Source: Nymphaea colorata
Lineage: Eukaryota; Streptophyta; Magnoliopsida; Nymphaeales; Nymphaeaceae
Direction of reading: 5' to 3'
Length of the DNA: 64,000 nucleotides
Assembly: GCF_008831285.2 (NCBI RefSeq)
Contig: NC_045151.1
Coordinates: 7,579,682 to 7,643,681 of the forward strand
Below the pieces are notes generated by a model. It did not search any database. It was not told the origin of the DNA and saw only the letters and a program-made list of their open reading frames with translations. The position numbers and the translations under genes are program-made. This document shows positions 1 through 11,500 of this stretch, in pieces (positions within the stretch are counted from its first letter, which is position 1; every line of letters starts with the position of its first letter).

Positions 1-2800
1 CTCTCTATTTGTTTCTAATAAGTTTTATACTTTCAAAGAAAACATTTTGCTTAGAAAGATGAGAAAGGGGGTAAATGCATAGTCAGTTAATTTGTTAGTG
101 AATTGGATCGCATGCTTAGAATGTGTTACTTGTCATCTCCCATGCATGAGCTCAAAATTGTTAAATACATGTCACATTTTGTTATTTGACATATTATATT
201 ATAGAGATGGGACTTGAAACTCCATGAACTATGTACCACAACTACAACGATCACATCCTTAGATCAACTCTTCATTGTGACATTAAATTGATAATGCTTT
301 GATTAGAAAATTACAAGAAGTGGATGACATGAGTGCCATCATTCAGCAGCAGGAATTGTTGTGACAAGGACTTGTTAGTAGCTCCATTTATTATATATCC
401 ATTAGATGAATGAACTTTTGATTGTGCTTGCATTTATTGACTTGTTGGTCCGCTTCTACTTTTCTTCCCTCTTTCTTTTTCATTTTTAATTTAAGTTTTT
501 TCAATCGACAACTCAACATAGTGTTAGGGAATTGAGTGCACTAGAGTGAAAAGGTAACCTTACTGATTGAACAATTATTCTGATAGAAAATTATCTTATA
601 GGTTTTTTAGTATTATTGAAAAAAGGTAGGTGTGATTTGACAATATTGAAATGTTCAGGTATGGTTTAAAACAGGGTAGCTTTTTGTGCTTTTCAAATTT
701 ATTATTATGATTTAAGTAAAGTTGAAGGCAAATCCACTCATAAGTCTCCTCCCAACAGACATTAAGCTGCTAATATGTCGGCTGTTTAAAGAGTGAGCTT
801 AGAGATAACTAATTTACCATAAAGTCTTTAGTAAAATGTAGCCTTGTGAAGACAACATTGCAAAGTGAAGGTGATAGGCCTTTCATGAAAATCCAATGTG
901 TAATGAGATGTTGCCTATTAACTTTGATAACTTTCTGAAATATAATTTGACATATTTGATTCTCTTGCGTTTCCTTTATATTTTTATTTGGTGTAGGCAT
1001 TGTGCATTTATTATGTGATCTTGTCATCTAAACCTACTTCAATTGGTTTATCCAAATGAAAATGGATTGTGCCTGTAGTGCTTCACATTTCATAGACACC
1101 CCATGTTATCTCAAATCCAAATCCAAAACTCAAGTACTCAACTACCATGAAAACAAAATTTGGAAGCCAAGACATAAATGAAAAAAGAAAAGGAAAAGAA
1201 AACCTATCTATTTAGGTCTTTCTATTTTCTATTTCAAAGCCAGCATCGTCTTTAATTGTTTTTTCCTTTTGGGTGTCCTCAGAATTTATCCCCATAAAGG
1301 AAAAAAAGAAAAAGAAAAAGGAGGTACTTATAAACACAGGTTTGCACCATGCAGAGTCTCTGGTGCATGTCATGTGTTCCCATTTGTCATGCATAAGGGC
1401 ATGTGTACAGGTGCTATGTCATGTGCTTATAACCAGTTTCTCTTGCTTAACCAGTTTCACCTGCTGTGATCCATCATGCTTATGCACCAGTCAACAAATG
1501 GTGCATTCCACTTGATGTTATAAAAATAAAATATAGGGTTGATTTCATTAAACTAATTACTAATTGCACCAAACTTCCGTGGTGTATAAGAGTCTATATT
1601 TGTTTCCGAAGGTTTGGAAAAAGGTTCAAGTTTCATCGTCTTTAAGTTATTTAAATATTCCCAGGGGTATGTCGTACATAAGTAAAAACTTATTTGTGTA
1701 ACTGTCTAAGCACTAAGAGTAAATTAGCTTGTTATTTCTTCTTTTTCTAATGAAATCATGGATTTTGTTGCTAGCATAGGCAGCATTTACTTGTTATATT
1801 GTTATGTTTATGCAATTCATGCTCATGGGGAGAAAATTTTCCTATGTCTAAATTTTTTATTGTTTCTTTTCAGTGTTTAAAATTTTTAGCGAATATCTAA
1901 TATTTAAAAGTTAAATGTGCTATCCTTACGTATGTTTGAACACAACTAATATGGGTTACATTATGTTTCACAATGTTGCCTGTGAGTCTTGAATATTGAC
2001 CAAATCAGCTGATTGCTACAGAATTGCAGCAGGATCAACCTACCAGGAGCCAGAATCCTATCAGTTGATTCAATTGTATTTCTATTTAACTTCTTGAATA
2101 CATAAACTTTTGTTTATAATAACCAGGTTTGTTTGACATGTTAAATATAATCCTTTTCTCAACGACTTCGGGTGAAAGAATGGCTCAAGTAGAGACGCGT
2201 AAGTGATAAAGGTCTCCACTCCACATGGGTGGTGGGTTGTCGGATGAGCGCACTAGCACTCAAGCCGTAGATAGATTGTGAATCACGCACTTTAGTTTTT
2301 TGCAGGGGATTCTAAATGAGTGCAAGCCAAAAATGGACTTGGGACAGACTATGTGTTCGAAATTTCAAAACGTTTGAACATTCAAAAATAACTCCAAAAG
2401 CAGCAAAACCCCAGTCTAGTTTGTTGCTCAACTTGTTCCCAAAGTTGCCGGCACCAGAGGCCGGTTCGCAACATAACTTGGCTGTCATTCTTTTTCTGTT
2501 GATGGGATGCAGATTCGTCATCAATGTAAACCCTCCATTAAGTCATTTAGACAGTCAATGTAAACCCAACACACTACCAATACCACATATAATTCAACTC
2601 TTTCAGTGACATTTTTCAATGACAAATATTAAGCCCTCTTATGGTTTAGAAAACTTATATTCTCCGACACAAACGTTAAATTACGTTAGTAGTTATCAAC
2701 ATTATCCATTTTTTTCGAAAAAGTCCCTTCTTATAGAGAGAAAAATCGATATGCCGAAAAAACCCATTTTCTAAAAAAGACACCAAAACAGAAAAGAAAT
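1..2800. other. Non-coding AT-rich spacer left of the HD-ZIP III gene
   Basis: No convincing gene is seen here. The open frames are short, lack family signatures and overlap on both strands. Two short stretches could be terminal exons of a plus-strand gene that begins left of the window: 307-364, an 18-codon tail after a TTAG acceptor-like site and ending in TGA, and about 2020-2070, which also ends in TGA. Neither matches a family I recognise. AATAAA on the minus strand (plus 2828-2833 and 2839-2844) could serve as poly(A) signals for the HD-ZIP III gene, which would place its transcript end near 2.8 kb. Confidence 0.5.
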
Positions 2801-3000
2801 GAACCATGTTTTTGGCGTTTTTTCACATTTATTTTTTCTTTATTAATTTTCCCATTTTTTTAATTCTATTTGTCGGTTTCATTTTTAAAATTTTTAAAAA
2901 ACTTACCACAAAATTTACGGAGATTCTTAGTATTAGAGAACCGTGTAATCCCCAACGAATGCAGGTACGTTGATTACACTTCATCCACGTGAATTCTGAG

Positions 3001-3366
3001 CTAATCGAAAAAGCAAATTACGCATCCCATACACGTCCCAGAAGAATAAGCCGAGACCAAAAAGCATATGGTCATGTAAAAGAAAACCGATAACCGGAAA
3101 AACCAAAAAAGCATAATGACCATGCCATGTCGCAACTTTTCGTCACAGTCGACAAGAGACATTCTGATAGCTATTCGCCAGCTAAAATTTAACATCCCGA
3201 AAAATAACAAACGGAGATAAAAACATCGAAATGAAACAGAACCAAAAATACCCAAAATAGATGACATAACATTGTATATGACGCAGTATACTTCATATCC
3301 TCTAACAACCCACAAAGCAAAATCTAAATAGTATGCGGGAGAGGATATCAATATGACAACAACCAT
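3001..3366 (-). other. Open frame in the 3' UTR of the HD-ZIP III gene (121 codons, hydrophobic)
   Basis: An ATG-started frame lies in the sense direction 119 bases after the HD-ZIP III stop codon, inside the likely 3' UTR. Its translation is rich in Phe, Leu, Val, Tyr and Cys, with several membrane-like stretches, and resembles no family I know. A U-rich 3' UTR read in sense produces hydrophobic residues by base composition alone, so chance is the simplest explanation. I record it because its length is unusual for an AT-rich UTR. Confidence 0.2.
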
Positions 3367-3485
3367 GGTCTAACAGTCATCACCATACTGATGTTTAGGA
3401 AACAAAAAAGAAGAAAACCGAAAGGCCCAAAAGAGTCAGTTCACAAGCTACTTTCAAAATTTTGCCAACCAACAAAGACAACTTG

Positions 3486-6400
3486 TCAGACGAATGACCA
3501 GTTGACGAACATAAAGGCAAAGCAGTGAGGGCATTCTTCCTCGTTCAAAACCTTCCATGCTACGGCCTGTTCGTAGGAGACAGGCCTGCCCATGCTCGAC
3601 GTGCAGATCCCGGCAGGCAGGTATGCAAAACCCTGCAAGAATTCAAAAACTCAACCATCAGGCAGTTATGGGTGACCTCGCGCATAAGACAATAAAAACA
3701 CCACCTGGCCCGCAAGAAATGGATGTTATAATAACCATTATTATTTAACACGTGCAATACTAATTTGTTAGAAAACATCGTTTAGGATAGCACAACACAG
3801 ACAAACAAGGTCCTTGGTAATGAAAGCAACCATTACTGGGATGGAATGTCCCAGTCAAAACAATACGGATGGAACACAATACATTGAAGTAAAGAAAATG
3901 TTATGAATCAGGACTGGCCACCATCAGCGTGACACTAGACAGTGAAATAATTTACAAGGGCTCATTACGTCTTACCTCCCAATGTGAGATAAATAGCCAG
4001 CTAGGAAAAGTTTAGAAAGTTTATGAAAATCCTAAACGATATTAAATGACATGTACCTGTTGCATGACTTTTGGGAACTCAGAGCATAGAGCCTTCCTGC
4101 CATTCTCATCGAGAACTTTATCAAGCATTATGTCCTGAAGAGCGACCAAGGTTGTCTCTAACATGTCAAGGCCTCCCTGATTGGCAAACGTGAAAACAGG
4201 GGATGCCTGGAAGTTCCAAATTTACAAACGAGAGTGAACAAGAAAAAACCATGAACACTGAAAAACAGTTGGCCACTAGAAACAGACTACTTACACTTGC
4301 CTTCATAGAGCAGCACATGATGGCATCGCTGTGATACCACATCAGTTTCAGCACAGATTCACTTGCTTGGCAATCAGCTCGGAAAAGTTCCATTCCAGTG
4401 TGCAATCTTAAAAGAAAGTTCACACACAAATATATACATATATATAGTTATAGATGTACAAGTCAGAAAAAAATAACACTGGAAGGTGAAAAATAATGTC
4501 AAACAGGATACTTGAGTGAGAGATCAAGTACCGGTAGCTGCGGGAAATCCATCTTGCAAGTGTGAGAGCCTCAGGAGAACCAGGAGGTGTTTTGGAGGCA
4601 ATATGTGGACTCAATCTAGATGGAGCTATCGCCATTGCAACCCTCTGAACTGATGCAATTACACTGCGTACATACTGCCGAGCCATTGCAGCCACATTGT
4701 CCCTCAAGTGGTTCTCATATGTGAATTGGAAAGCAATTGTGAGGACTGATCTCAGATTATATTCATTTGTGGTAGCATCAGCACAGGGTCGCGTGACACC
4801 AGAACCAACTTCAAGAGAAGATGCTAAATCAAGAGTACGATTACCAGTAGGAATGTCCTGAAACAAAGGACAATTTAGCTGCACAGCTTAGTTACATGGC
4901 CTAAAATTGGATCTCATGAGATCGAAACTGGTTAAACAAGAGTGCAAAAAGTTTCCACTCAACTGATTTAGACTCCAGTGGAATAACTCGAAACCCAGAA
5001 GGAAGTAACGGAGCATCATCAGCAAATGACTCGTCGATAGGAGCAAATACAAGCTGGGCACAGGCTCCAACTGCATTCTCATCAACTCCACTGCAAAGCT
5101 AAAGAGAAGGAAAAGGGAAAAAAAGATCACCATGACTGAAGAGGGCATGGCTTCTTCATTAACAAAAGAAAGGGCAGGTGCTCTTTCCAGTAACAATTAC
5201 CTGCAACAAGTACATGTCTCTTGGTAAAACTCCATCATCGTGAGTGAAGCCATGACTCTCTAAGCGGATTACCTCCAGTAGCTGTAATTTGAAACAGTCA
5301 AATCCAGACGGGATCAGCAAAAAAATGATAAAAAACAATAGACAGGAGTACAGGGCAATAATAGGATTCGTGCTGCATTTAACTCAAGTAAGAAAAAGAG
5401 GTGTACTTCTTCCCGTTCCAGTGTTTGGGCAAGAGGCAGAGCAACCTGACCACCAGCAAATCTTCCAAACCTTGACCCAGCAATACTATAAGGACTGCCT
5501 TTCAGAGAAGCAGCAGAGAAGGCATCAATGCCACAATCAGCCCATTCTGAACGGTGCTCTCTCAGAAAACGAACAAGCAGTGCTGGGGGAACATTCTACA
5601 AAACACCAATTATAAACAGTTACTTTCAAAACCCAGAATATCAAGAAATAAAAAACCACAAGTAGGGAGAACAATATTTTGGAAATCAAAAAATAAAAGC
5701 CCACAAGTATATAGAACATAATGTAGCCAAACGAACAAGCAGGATATCTAAAGCTGACAAAAGTCGTAAGTCACACAGTATATACCTGTAGCAGCATAGA
5801 AGCCTTTGCACAGAGGACACCACCGCCAGGAGCACAAAATGCAGCACAAGAGGTCAGATGACCACCAAGAAGTTTGCCAGGAGAAGAATTCACAACAATG
5901 GTCACATCCTCCACACCATCACTATTCATTAGGGACCAACCATCATCAGCAAACCCATTTACCGCATCATTAAATCCCCTGAAACCAATTTGGTACTCAT
6001 ATAAGGAAACAGAAAAAAAACAGCACATTTCAGAGAAACAAATCTCAGAAGGAGAAAGATCAGCTCCTGAAAAATGGCTTCACCTGCTCAATCTCTGACT
6101 AAAAGTCCTAAGAACAGCTGGCTGATGACCGCTACCATAAGCAACTTCACCACTGGCTTCATGTGCTACTTGCCTTATGTGACGCAATGCCTATCAAAAC
6201 CAATCAATATTACAAATAATATCACAAATACAGACACACAGGTGAACATCTGACAGCAGGTTAGCATGTAATGCATATGCACAGAATTATGCAGAAATAA
6301 AGCAGGAACAGGTTGCCTACAGCCAGGGTCATTTTCTGTGCAAGGATTTTGGATGATTCATACAGTGGTCGAAGCACTTCAGGTACACTCCAAGCCTGCA

Positions 6401-9400
6401 TCATAGATATGAAAGGTCAACAGACAACCATTCAGAGCATGAAAAAAGAAGAATCAAGGGGTAATCAGGAATAGTCAGAGGAACTCACATCCAAATCAAC
6501 GTGATCTACTATGTGAATTATGGAACCTCCACCTTCACATGGACGGATAAGGCAACCACTAGGAAGTACTTCAGCTCTAACAAAATTTGGGGTGGTAGGT
6601 CCAGATGGACCACCAATCGAAGACGTCAGAGATCTTTCACACACCTGCATAAATAGATTAGAACAGTAAATTACATAAAAAATTGACATATTGTCAAAGG
6701 CATTTTAGTTTGATATAGGGTATTTATGGATCTTCATACCACAAGGCTGCCGTCCTCCAAACCAGTTGTATATCTCAATGTCCAAAAGTCACGTGCAGAT
6801 GCAAGTGTTGTAGGAGCGTAAGTCTGATCATGATCAAGATATCGGAGATTAGACTACTGGATAAAAGAGAGAATAGGACATTGCAAATACATAAATCAAT
6901 AAAGAAAGAAAATGACATAACTAAATATTCACCTGCATATATATCAGTTCTATGGTCCCTCCATTTCCTGTTGGGAGAACACTCAATACATCAAGAGAGC
7001 GACAATCACGGAACCAAGACAAGCGATCCTTGAGTATTTCAGCAACCTGTAATCATGTTTAAATAACCATATGAATTACTCTCATAAAACAGGTACATGG
7101 CCTAAAAAAATGGATCACAACAACACGGTACCTTAGGAGGTTCTAAACTCACAAGACCGCAGGCACGTGCTGCCACACCGCTGCAATTGTGTGAAACAGC
7201 AACAATGCCAATAGAATCCGGACCAGGCTATCAACCAATCAAATAGTTAGATGACAAGATCAAAAATCAGACAAGTACACAGAAAAAAAAAACATAATGG
7301 AGCATACCTTCATCCCAAGCATCTGGACCCAGTCGACAGTAGTTCCAGTAGCCTTCGGAAGGAACTCTGCCAAGGTGTCCTCTGCAATAGACAGGAGTCT
7401 GACCAAAAAATAAACATGGTCAGAGTGAAAGGTTTCAAGCACAGTATCAGGACTAACAAAGTTGGTACATCTTACCCTGCTGGGTTGTTTGCATCCCTCG
7501 GAGGATGCTGGGGAGTAGGGTTCTGCTGATGCTGACCGCTTGTAACCACAGATTCACAGCTAGTATCAGTGGTTGTTACAGAAGCCTACAAACAAGAAGC
7601 AATTTTAGCAGAGAGAGAGAGAGAGAAGGAGAAGGAGAGAGCTAAAGAGAATAAAGGTAAAATGGTCTATGACGGGAGACAGAAGGTCATAATGGAGATA
7701 ATGCACTCACTGCCTAATGGAAAAAGGAGAGATTAAGAGAAGAGATGTCACGAACATTCACAAGTTGGAAAAAGTAATAGACCAAAAACATTTCGGGAAC
7801 GTTTTACATACATTCTGCAACTGCTGCCTCATGTAGCCATTTTCGTACACCAACTGAGAGACTTGCTTCTGCAGACGATCATTCTCCTCCATCAACAACT
7901 TGTTCATTGCGGTCAGCTTCCGATTCACAGTCTGCAATCGAGATGCTTCCTTCCGCTGCTTCTCGCGGCACCTAATACAACAGAGAAGAAACAAGTTATG
8001 ACAAATTACATCCCCACTGCAAGACTAGACTAGGCATGAATTTATCCCACGTAGGAAAAAATAACAAAAGCTTTTTATTATGTCCACGACGGGGTCAGGA
8101 AATGACGAAAGTGTCAAAAATACACCCGTCCTCAGCCTTGGGAAAATGAACCATCCAACACCGAAGGTAGAAGGATGATTGCTTATACAAAGAACGTTAA
8201 GCAAATCGCGAGGACACAAAGAATGCCAAATGTTCACGCCCAAAAAAAGAATACAAAAAGAAAAACAAGAACATGACTTGATCAAAAATCGAAGGAGAAT
8301 ATGGAAAATCTACTAAAAATCAGGAAGTAGGAGAAAATGAAGCAAGCGACTGGGAAAAAAAAGGGCCAACTTTATAAGAAAGGAAAAGAAGCCATAGAAC
8401 TAGGCATAACGAATGACCGCGAAAAAACACACGAGGCATATTGTTCAAAAAGGAACAACACGCATCGTTAATCCTCAGGTAGACAGATTATTAAATGCTG
8501 TACGTTTAGAGAAGTGAGCTAGCGGGTAAAGAAGTGAATAAAAGAAGGAAAAAAACAAAAGCAAAAATTCAAAGCACTGCACGAAACAATCAAGGGAAGA
8601 GGACAAGAAAAAACATCCAAAGACTCATTAAAGATCAGAAAAGAGACAGACACTAACCAGAGACCATTTCGGTTTTGGAAAACGGCATCACGACTATCCA
8701 AGATCTAAAAATACCTTTATACAAATCCCGAAAGAAAACAAATGGTAAATGACCACGGGAGGATATAAAACGGAAGCCTTCTATGAAAAACAAACCACAA
8801 AATGTGTAAAACAATCTTTCCCTAAACGGTTAGGTCAACAAGGTTTGGACACATTTACTTTCAAGAACCAATGCATCTCAATCATTTAGACAGGTATCCC
8901 ACAAAATAGGTAACGAAGACGTTAGGTAACGCAGAAGTCAAAACACAAAAAACCAATAAATATAACAAGCTATTGAAATGGCTACCATCACTCCTGGAAA
9001 TCGCTACTGGAAAACATAGGTTTACCGACATACCCGCCAAACCATAAATACATACAAAGAAGATATGTTTCAGAGTAAAGGTTCAAAAAAGGAAAAAGAA
9101 ATGAGTGACAGAAAATCGTGTAGGAATATTTAGTATCCTCTGTCATCGGAACTTCAGCAAGCATGCCAAGATAGTGGTGATAAGGGATCAAGATTTGCGT
9201 ACTAGATAGTCCACAAGTCAAAAGGGAACGCCAAAAACTAATATAGAAGAAATATTTTGAACAGCATCCATTCGGAGGGACGGATAAAACAACATTCAAT
9301 CGAAGACCGAGCTGAATATATAAAGCATGTCTCTCGCCTAAGGGTTGCCAACATTTGGAGATAGAAATATCGAAAAGCAAAAATGAAAAAAAAAAAAAGA

Positions 9401-9962
9401 ATAGACTCCAACGATCAACATATAAGAGGAGATTCAAACCTCCAAACTGCAGCAACCAGACATCAAAACGATGTCTGAGAGTCCATGGACACAAAGGAAA
9501 AAGAAGACAAACACCTAAAAGACTAACGAAACCGCCACCATCTGGTAAAACCTGTTTAAAGACACAAGCTAGTAGAAAAGTTTCAGATAAATCCAAACCA
9601 AGAAAAAAATGATAGAAAAAACACATTTTTTCTTAAGAAACTTGTCCTTGTACCTATAGAAACTCTAGAGAGAGAGAGAGAGAGAGAGACTATAGGCCAA
9701 ATCTAAAAGCATGTATCGCCTCCAAACCCCATATTTCATCTCTCATGTACCTCCTGTTCTGAAACCAAACTTTGATCTGCTTGGGCTCAATATTTGCCAG
9801 AATGGGGCACTCCCTGATTAACTGTTGCCTCCTCAACGAGCTAGGTTTGGGGCACTCAGAATATACCCTCTCCAACGCCTCCACCTGCTCAGGAGTGTAT
9901 CTCACGTACTTGCTGCTGTCCATCTGGCTGTTCTTCCCTTCCTTCTGAACGCAGAGAGCCAT
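3486..9962 (-). CDS. PHB: Class III HD-ZIP transcription factor, PHABULOSA/PHAVOLUTA-like (18 exons, 845 aa)
   Basis: Nuclear DNA-binding regulator. Family members specify upper (adaxial) leaf identity, shoot meristem and vascular pattern, act as dimers and are held in check by miR165/166 and by ZPR partners. Minus-strand exons: 9962-9751, 7971-7812, 7585-7476, 7398-7308, 7227-7132, 7046-6933, 6823-6740, 6644-6489, 6395-6321, 6190-6084, 5978-5786, 5595-5407, 5281-5201, 5098-4964, 4857-4532, 4406-4295, 4206-4057, 3632-3486. All introns are GT..AG and the exons total 2538 nt without a break. Residues about 17-77 are the homeodomain (KVWFQNRRC), 78-124 the leucine zipper, about 155-375 START, and about 700-845 MEKHLA, ending FVNWSFV. 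The start is the first in-frame ATG; a TAG lies five codons upstream. Length and exon number match the family. The segments TSCESVVTSG, RDANNPAG and SPVFTFANQ favour PHB/PHV over REV or ATHB8/15, and the MLGMK site resembles the MIGMK of PHB. The precise orthology needs a tree. Confidence 0.96.
7218..7318 (-). promoter_or_regulatory. miR165/166 target site, split by intron 4
   Basis: The 3' end of exon 4 reads TTGGGATGAAG (7318-7308) and exon 5 opens with CCTGGTCCGG (7227-7218). Joined by splicing they form the 21-nt miR165/166 complementary site known from HD-ZIP III messages, encoding MLGMKPGPD at the start of START. The intron 7307-7228 (80 nt) interrupts it, so genomic DNA and unspliced RNA lack the full site. 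As I recall, a T in the first position is the PHB/PHV form, where REV-type genes have C. The match to the miR166 5' (seed) side is intact except for the usual terminal G:U. Confidence 0.93.
7972..9750 (-). other. Long first intron of the HD-ZIP III gene
   Basis: This 1779-nt intron splits the homeodomain after the Arg of WFQNRR. The donor is GTACATG and the acceptor TTGTATTAG; it is more than four times longer than any other intron in the gene. It carries an (AG)n tract (9667-9688) soon after the donor. A 212-codon open frame in the sense direction (9626-8988) is rich in Phe, Leu and Ser and looks like chance in U-rich intron sequence. No transposon signature is visible. Confidence 0.85.
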
Positions 9963-10151
9963 CACCACCACACCCTAGCTCAATAAAAGACCCTCCCACC
10001 CACCAAAGAGAAAACCTTCAGGGAAACAGGTGCCACCACGACAACCACAAGAAAGAGGAAAAGGCCCTTCTTTTGCACCCTCTCTCTCTCTCTCTTTCTT
10101 TGAAAGAGGAGGGGAAGGAGAAAGACTCCTTCTCCCCGGGGTTGGGTGCCG

Positions 10152-10263
10152 TTAAAAACAGACAAGGAACAGAAAATGCAGGCGCTCTCTGTCGAGAGAG
10201 CCCCCTCTTTCCCACATCACCCTAATGCCAAGCCCTCTGCTCACTCTTCAGACCCACCATCAT
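10152..10263 (-). promoter_or_regulatory. Two upstream ORFs in the presumed HD-ZIP III leader
   Basis: Reading toward the main ATG, the first uORF begins with two consecutive ATGs at 10263 and ends at TAG (10224-10222), 13 codons. The second starts at ATG 10217 and ends at TAA (10154-10152), 21 codons. Both close before the main start at 9962 and no other ATG follows. If the transcript starts near 10.3 kb, both lie in the leader and could reduce translation of the main frame. The transcription start is not proven. Confidence 0.4.
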
Positions 10264-10327
10264 CTGGAGCTCCTCTTGTAGAAGAAAGAGAAGTGAAAAA
10301 TGGAAACCCTAGACAGTGATCGGGGGG

Positions 10328-10337
10328 CTTATATGGA
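10328..10337 (-). promoter_or_regulatory. TATA-like element for the HD-ZIP III gene
   Basis: The minus strand reads CATATAAGC about 370 nt upstream of the start codon. That would allow a leader of roughly 340 nt containing CT-rich tracts (complements of the GA runs near 10.08 and 10.42 kb), as is common in plant genes. This is a position-based guess. Confidence 0.3.
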
Positions 10338-10339
10338 GA

Positions 10340-11500
10340 TGTGGAAAAAGGGGAAACTTTCTGCTGTGTCTCCCCCTTCCCTTGGATACGACCCACCTTG
10401 CAGAGAGAAAGAGAAGAGAGAGAGAGAGAGAGAGACTGTAGCGCGTGCGCAGTGGTGCGTATTTAGAAAGAGGGGAACGGCGGAGAGAGGGAAAAATTTG
10501 CGTGGCTATAGTGAAATTACCATACTCTCATCACTCTACACTGTTGAATTTACCCTCACTGCCCCTCCTTGCCTGGGGCACAGCTTCCGCCTTCAGACAC
10601 AGTCTATACACATCAGCCTTAAAAGTACGGAAAAGCCCTCGCCCTTCTATTCTTCTTACGCACGTAGCTCTTATTTTTAAGCTGGTGTTGACGCCGGTGT
10701 GCGTCGGAGGTGGCCGTAGATGTCGGAAGAAAATTACATAATTGTCCTTGCCGATGGAAAAATGGAGGTCCACAGCTATAGACGTCAGGATGGCGAGCAC
10801 AGGTGTGGGTGGCTTGGTGGCCCACCGGCATGGAAGGGAATGCCCCGGGAATGAAACGTAATTTACGAGCGTGTCCTCCCCCATCTGCGTCCTTTTTCCT
10901 GGGGCTTGAGGAGGAATTACTTGAGTGCCACCGCCGGAGACGGTTTTTTACGGAGACGCCATCACGCATTTTAAGGAGGAGCAGCACGGCAGGTGGAGGG
11001 ACAGGGGCGGGCGTAAATGCCCTGGGAGAAATTTCGGAGATTTTACGACGCTGCCTTGGGCTAGCTAGGCCTGGCCTGCCCTGCCCCGCCCCGCTGCCCG
11101 CCTGCAGCAGAATAATGGGGGATGCTTTTAAGAGGAGGGCAGGCAGACAGCGGCAGCAGTTGTTTTTCTTTTTCTGTCTTTTTCGTTTCTTTTCTTCTTT
11201 TTGCGTGGGGGTGGGGGGGGGGGTGATCTATCTGTTCTGATTTTCGCGTTAAATTTGGAGTCCTTCAAATGACGATACTGCCCCGGAGCAGTGACTGATA
11301 TGCCGCTGCCGGGGATGGGAGACAGGACTGCCGCGGGTACAGTGGAATGTTTAAGAGAGAATCGGGGGCAGAATATTGTCATGACTGCGCAAAGACGCAC
11401 AAACCCCTGGAAGCACCACATTCCGCGGTCTCGTGATGGCATCTTCTTAGCAAGTGGCCGAACCACTTACTTAGAAAAGCAAGCGACAGTTTTCTTCTTC
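10340..11500 (-). promoter_or_regulatory. GC-richer upstream region of the HD-ZIP III gene
   Basis: Base composition rises sharply here compared with the AT-rich surroundings, especially 10.98-11.12 kb. Short elements recur in which an ATTAC/GTAAT core lies close to a GCCC/GGGC block (near 10.51, 10.55, 10.73, 10.85, 10.91 and 11.01 kb). A long G run (about 11207-11223) follows a pyrimidine-rich stretch. No open frame has family support. It fits a distal promoter, but function is inferred from position only. Confidence 0.4.
10412..10435. repeat. (GA)n microsatellite
   Basis: Nearly perfect GA run just upstream of the presumed HD-ZIP III promoter, CT on the coding strand. Similar GA/CT runs lie at about 9667-9688 (intron 1), 10080-10096 (leader) and 7611-7626 (intron 2). 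Confidence 0.9.

Noticed and set aside
2161-2300. A GC-richer patch that might be a tRNA or small RNA gene
   Set aside because: No A/B box pair or cloverleaf could be drawn by eye and no family match came to mind.
8988-9626. 212-codon open frame in the sense direction within intron 1 of the HD-ZIP III gene
   Set aside because: Rich in Phe, Leu and Ser with no motif; the flanking exons splice cleanly across it. Chance in U-rich intron sequence is the best explanation.
10018-10215. Basic Arg/Glu-rich frame upstream of the HD-ZIP III start
   Set aside because: It does not begin with ATG, is made largely of a CT/GA repeat and has no family signature. Only the two ATG-started uORFs were kept.
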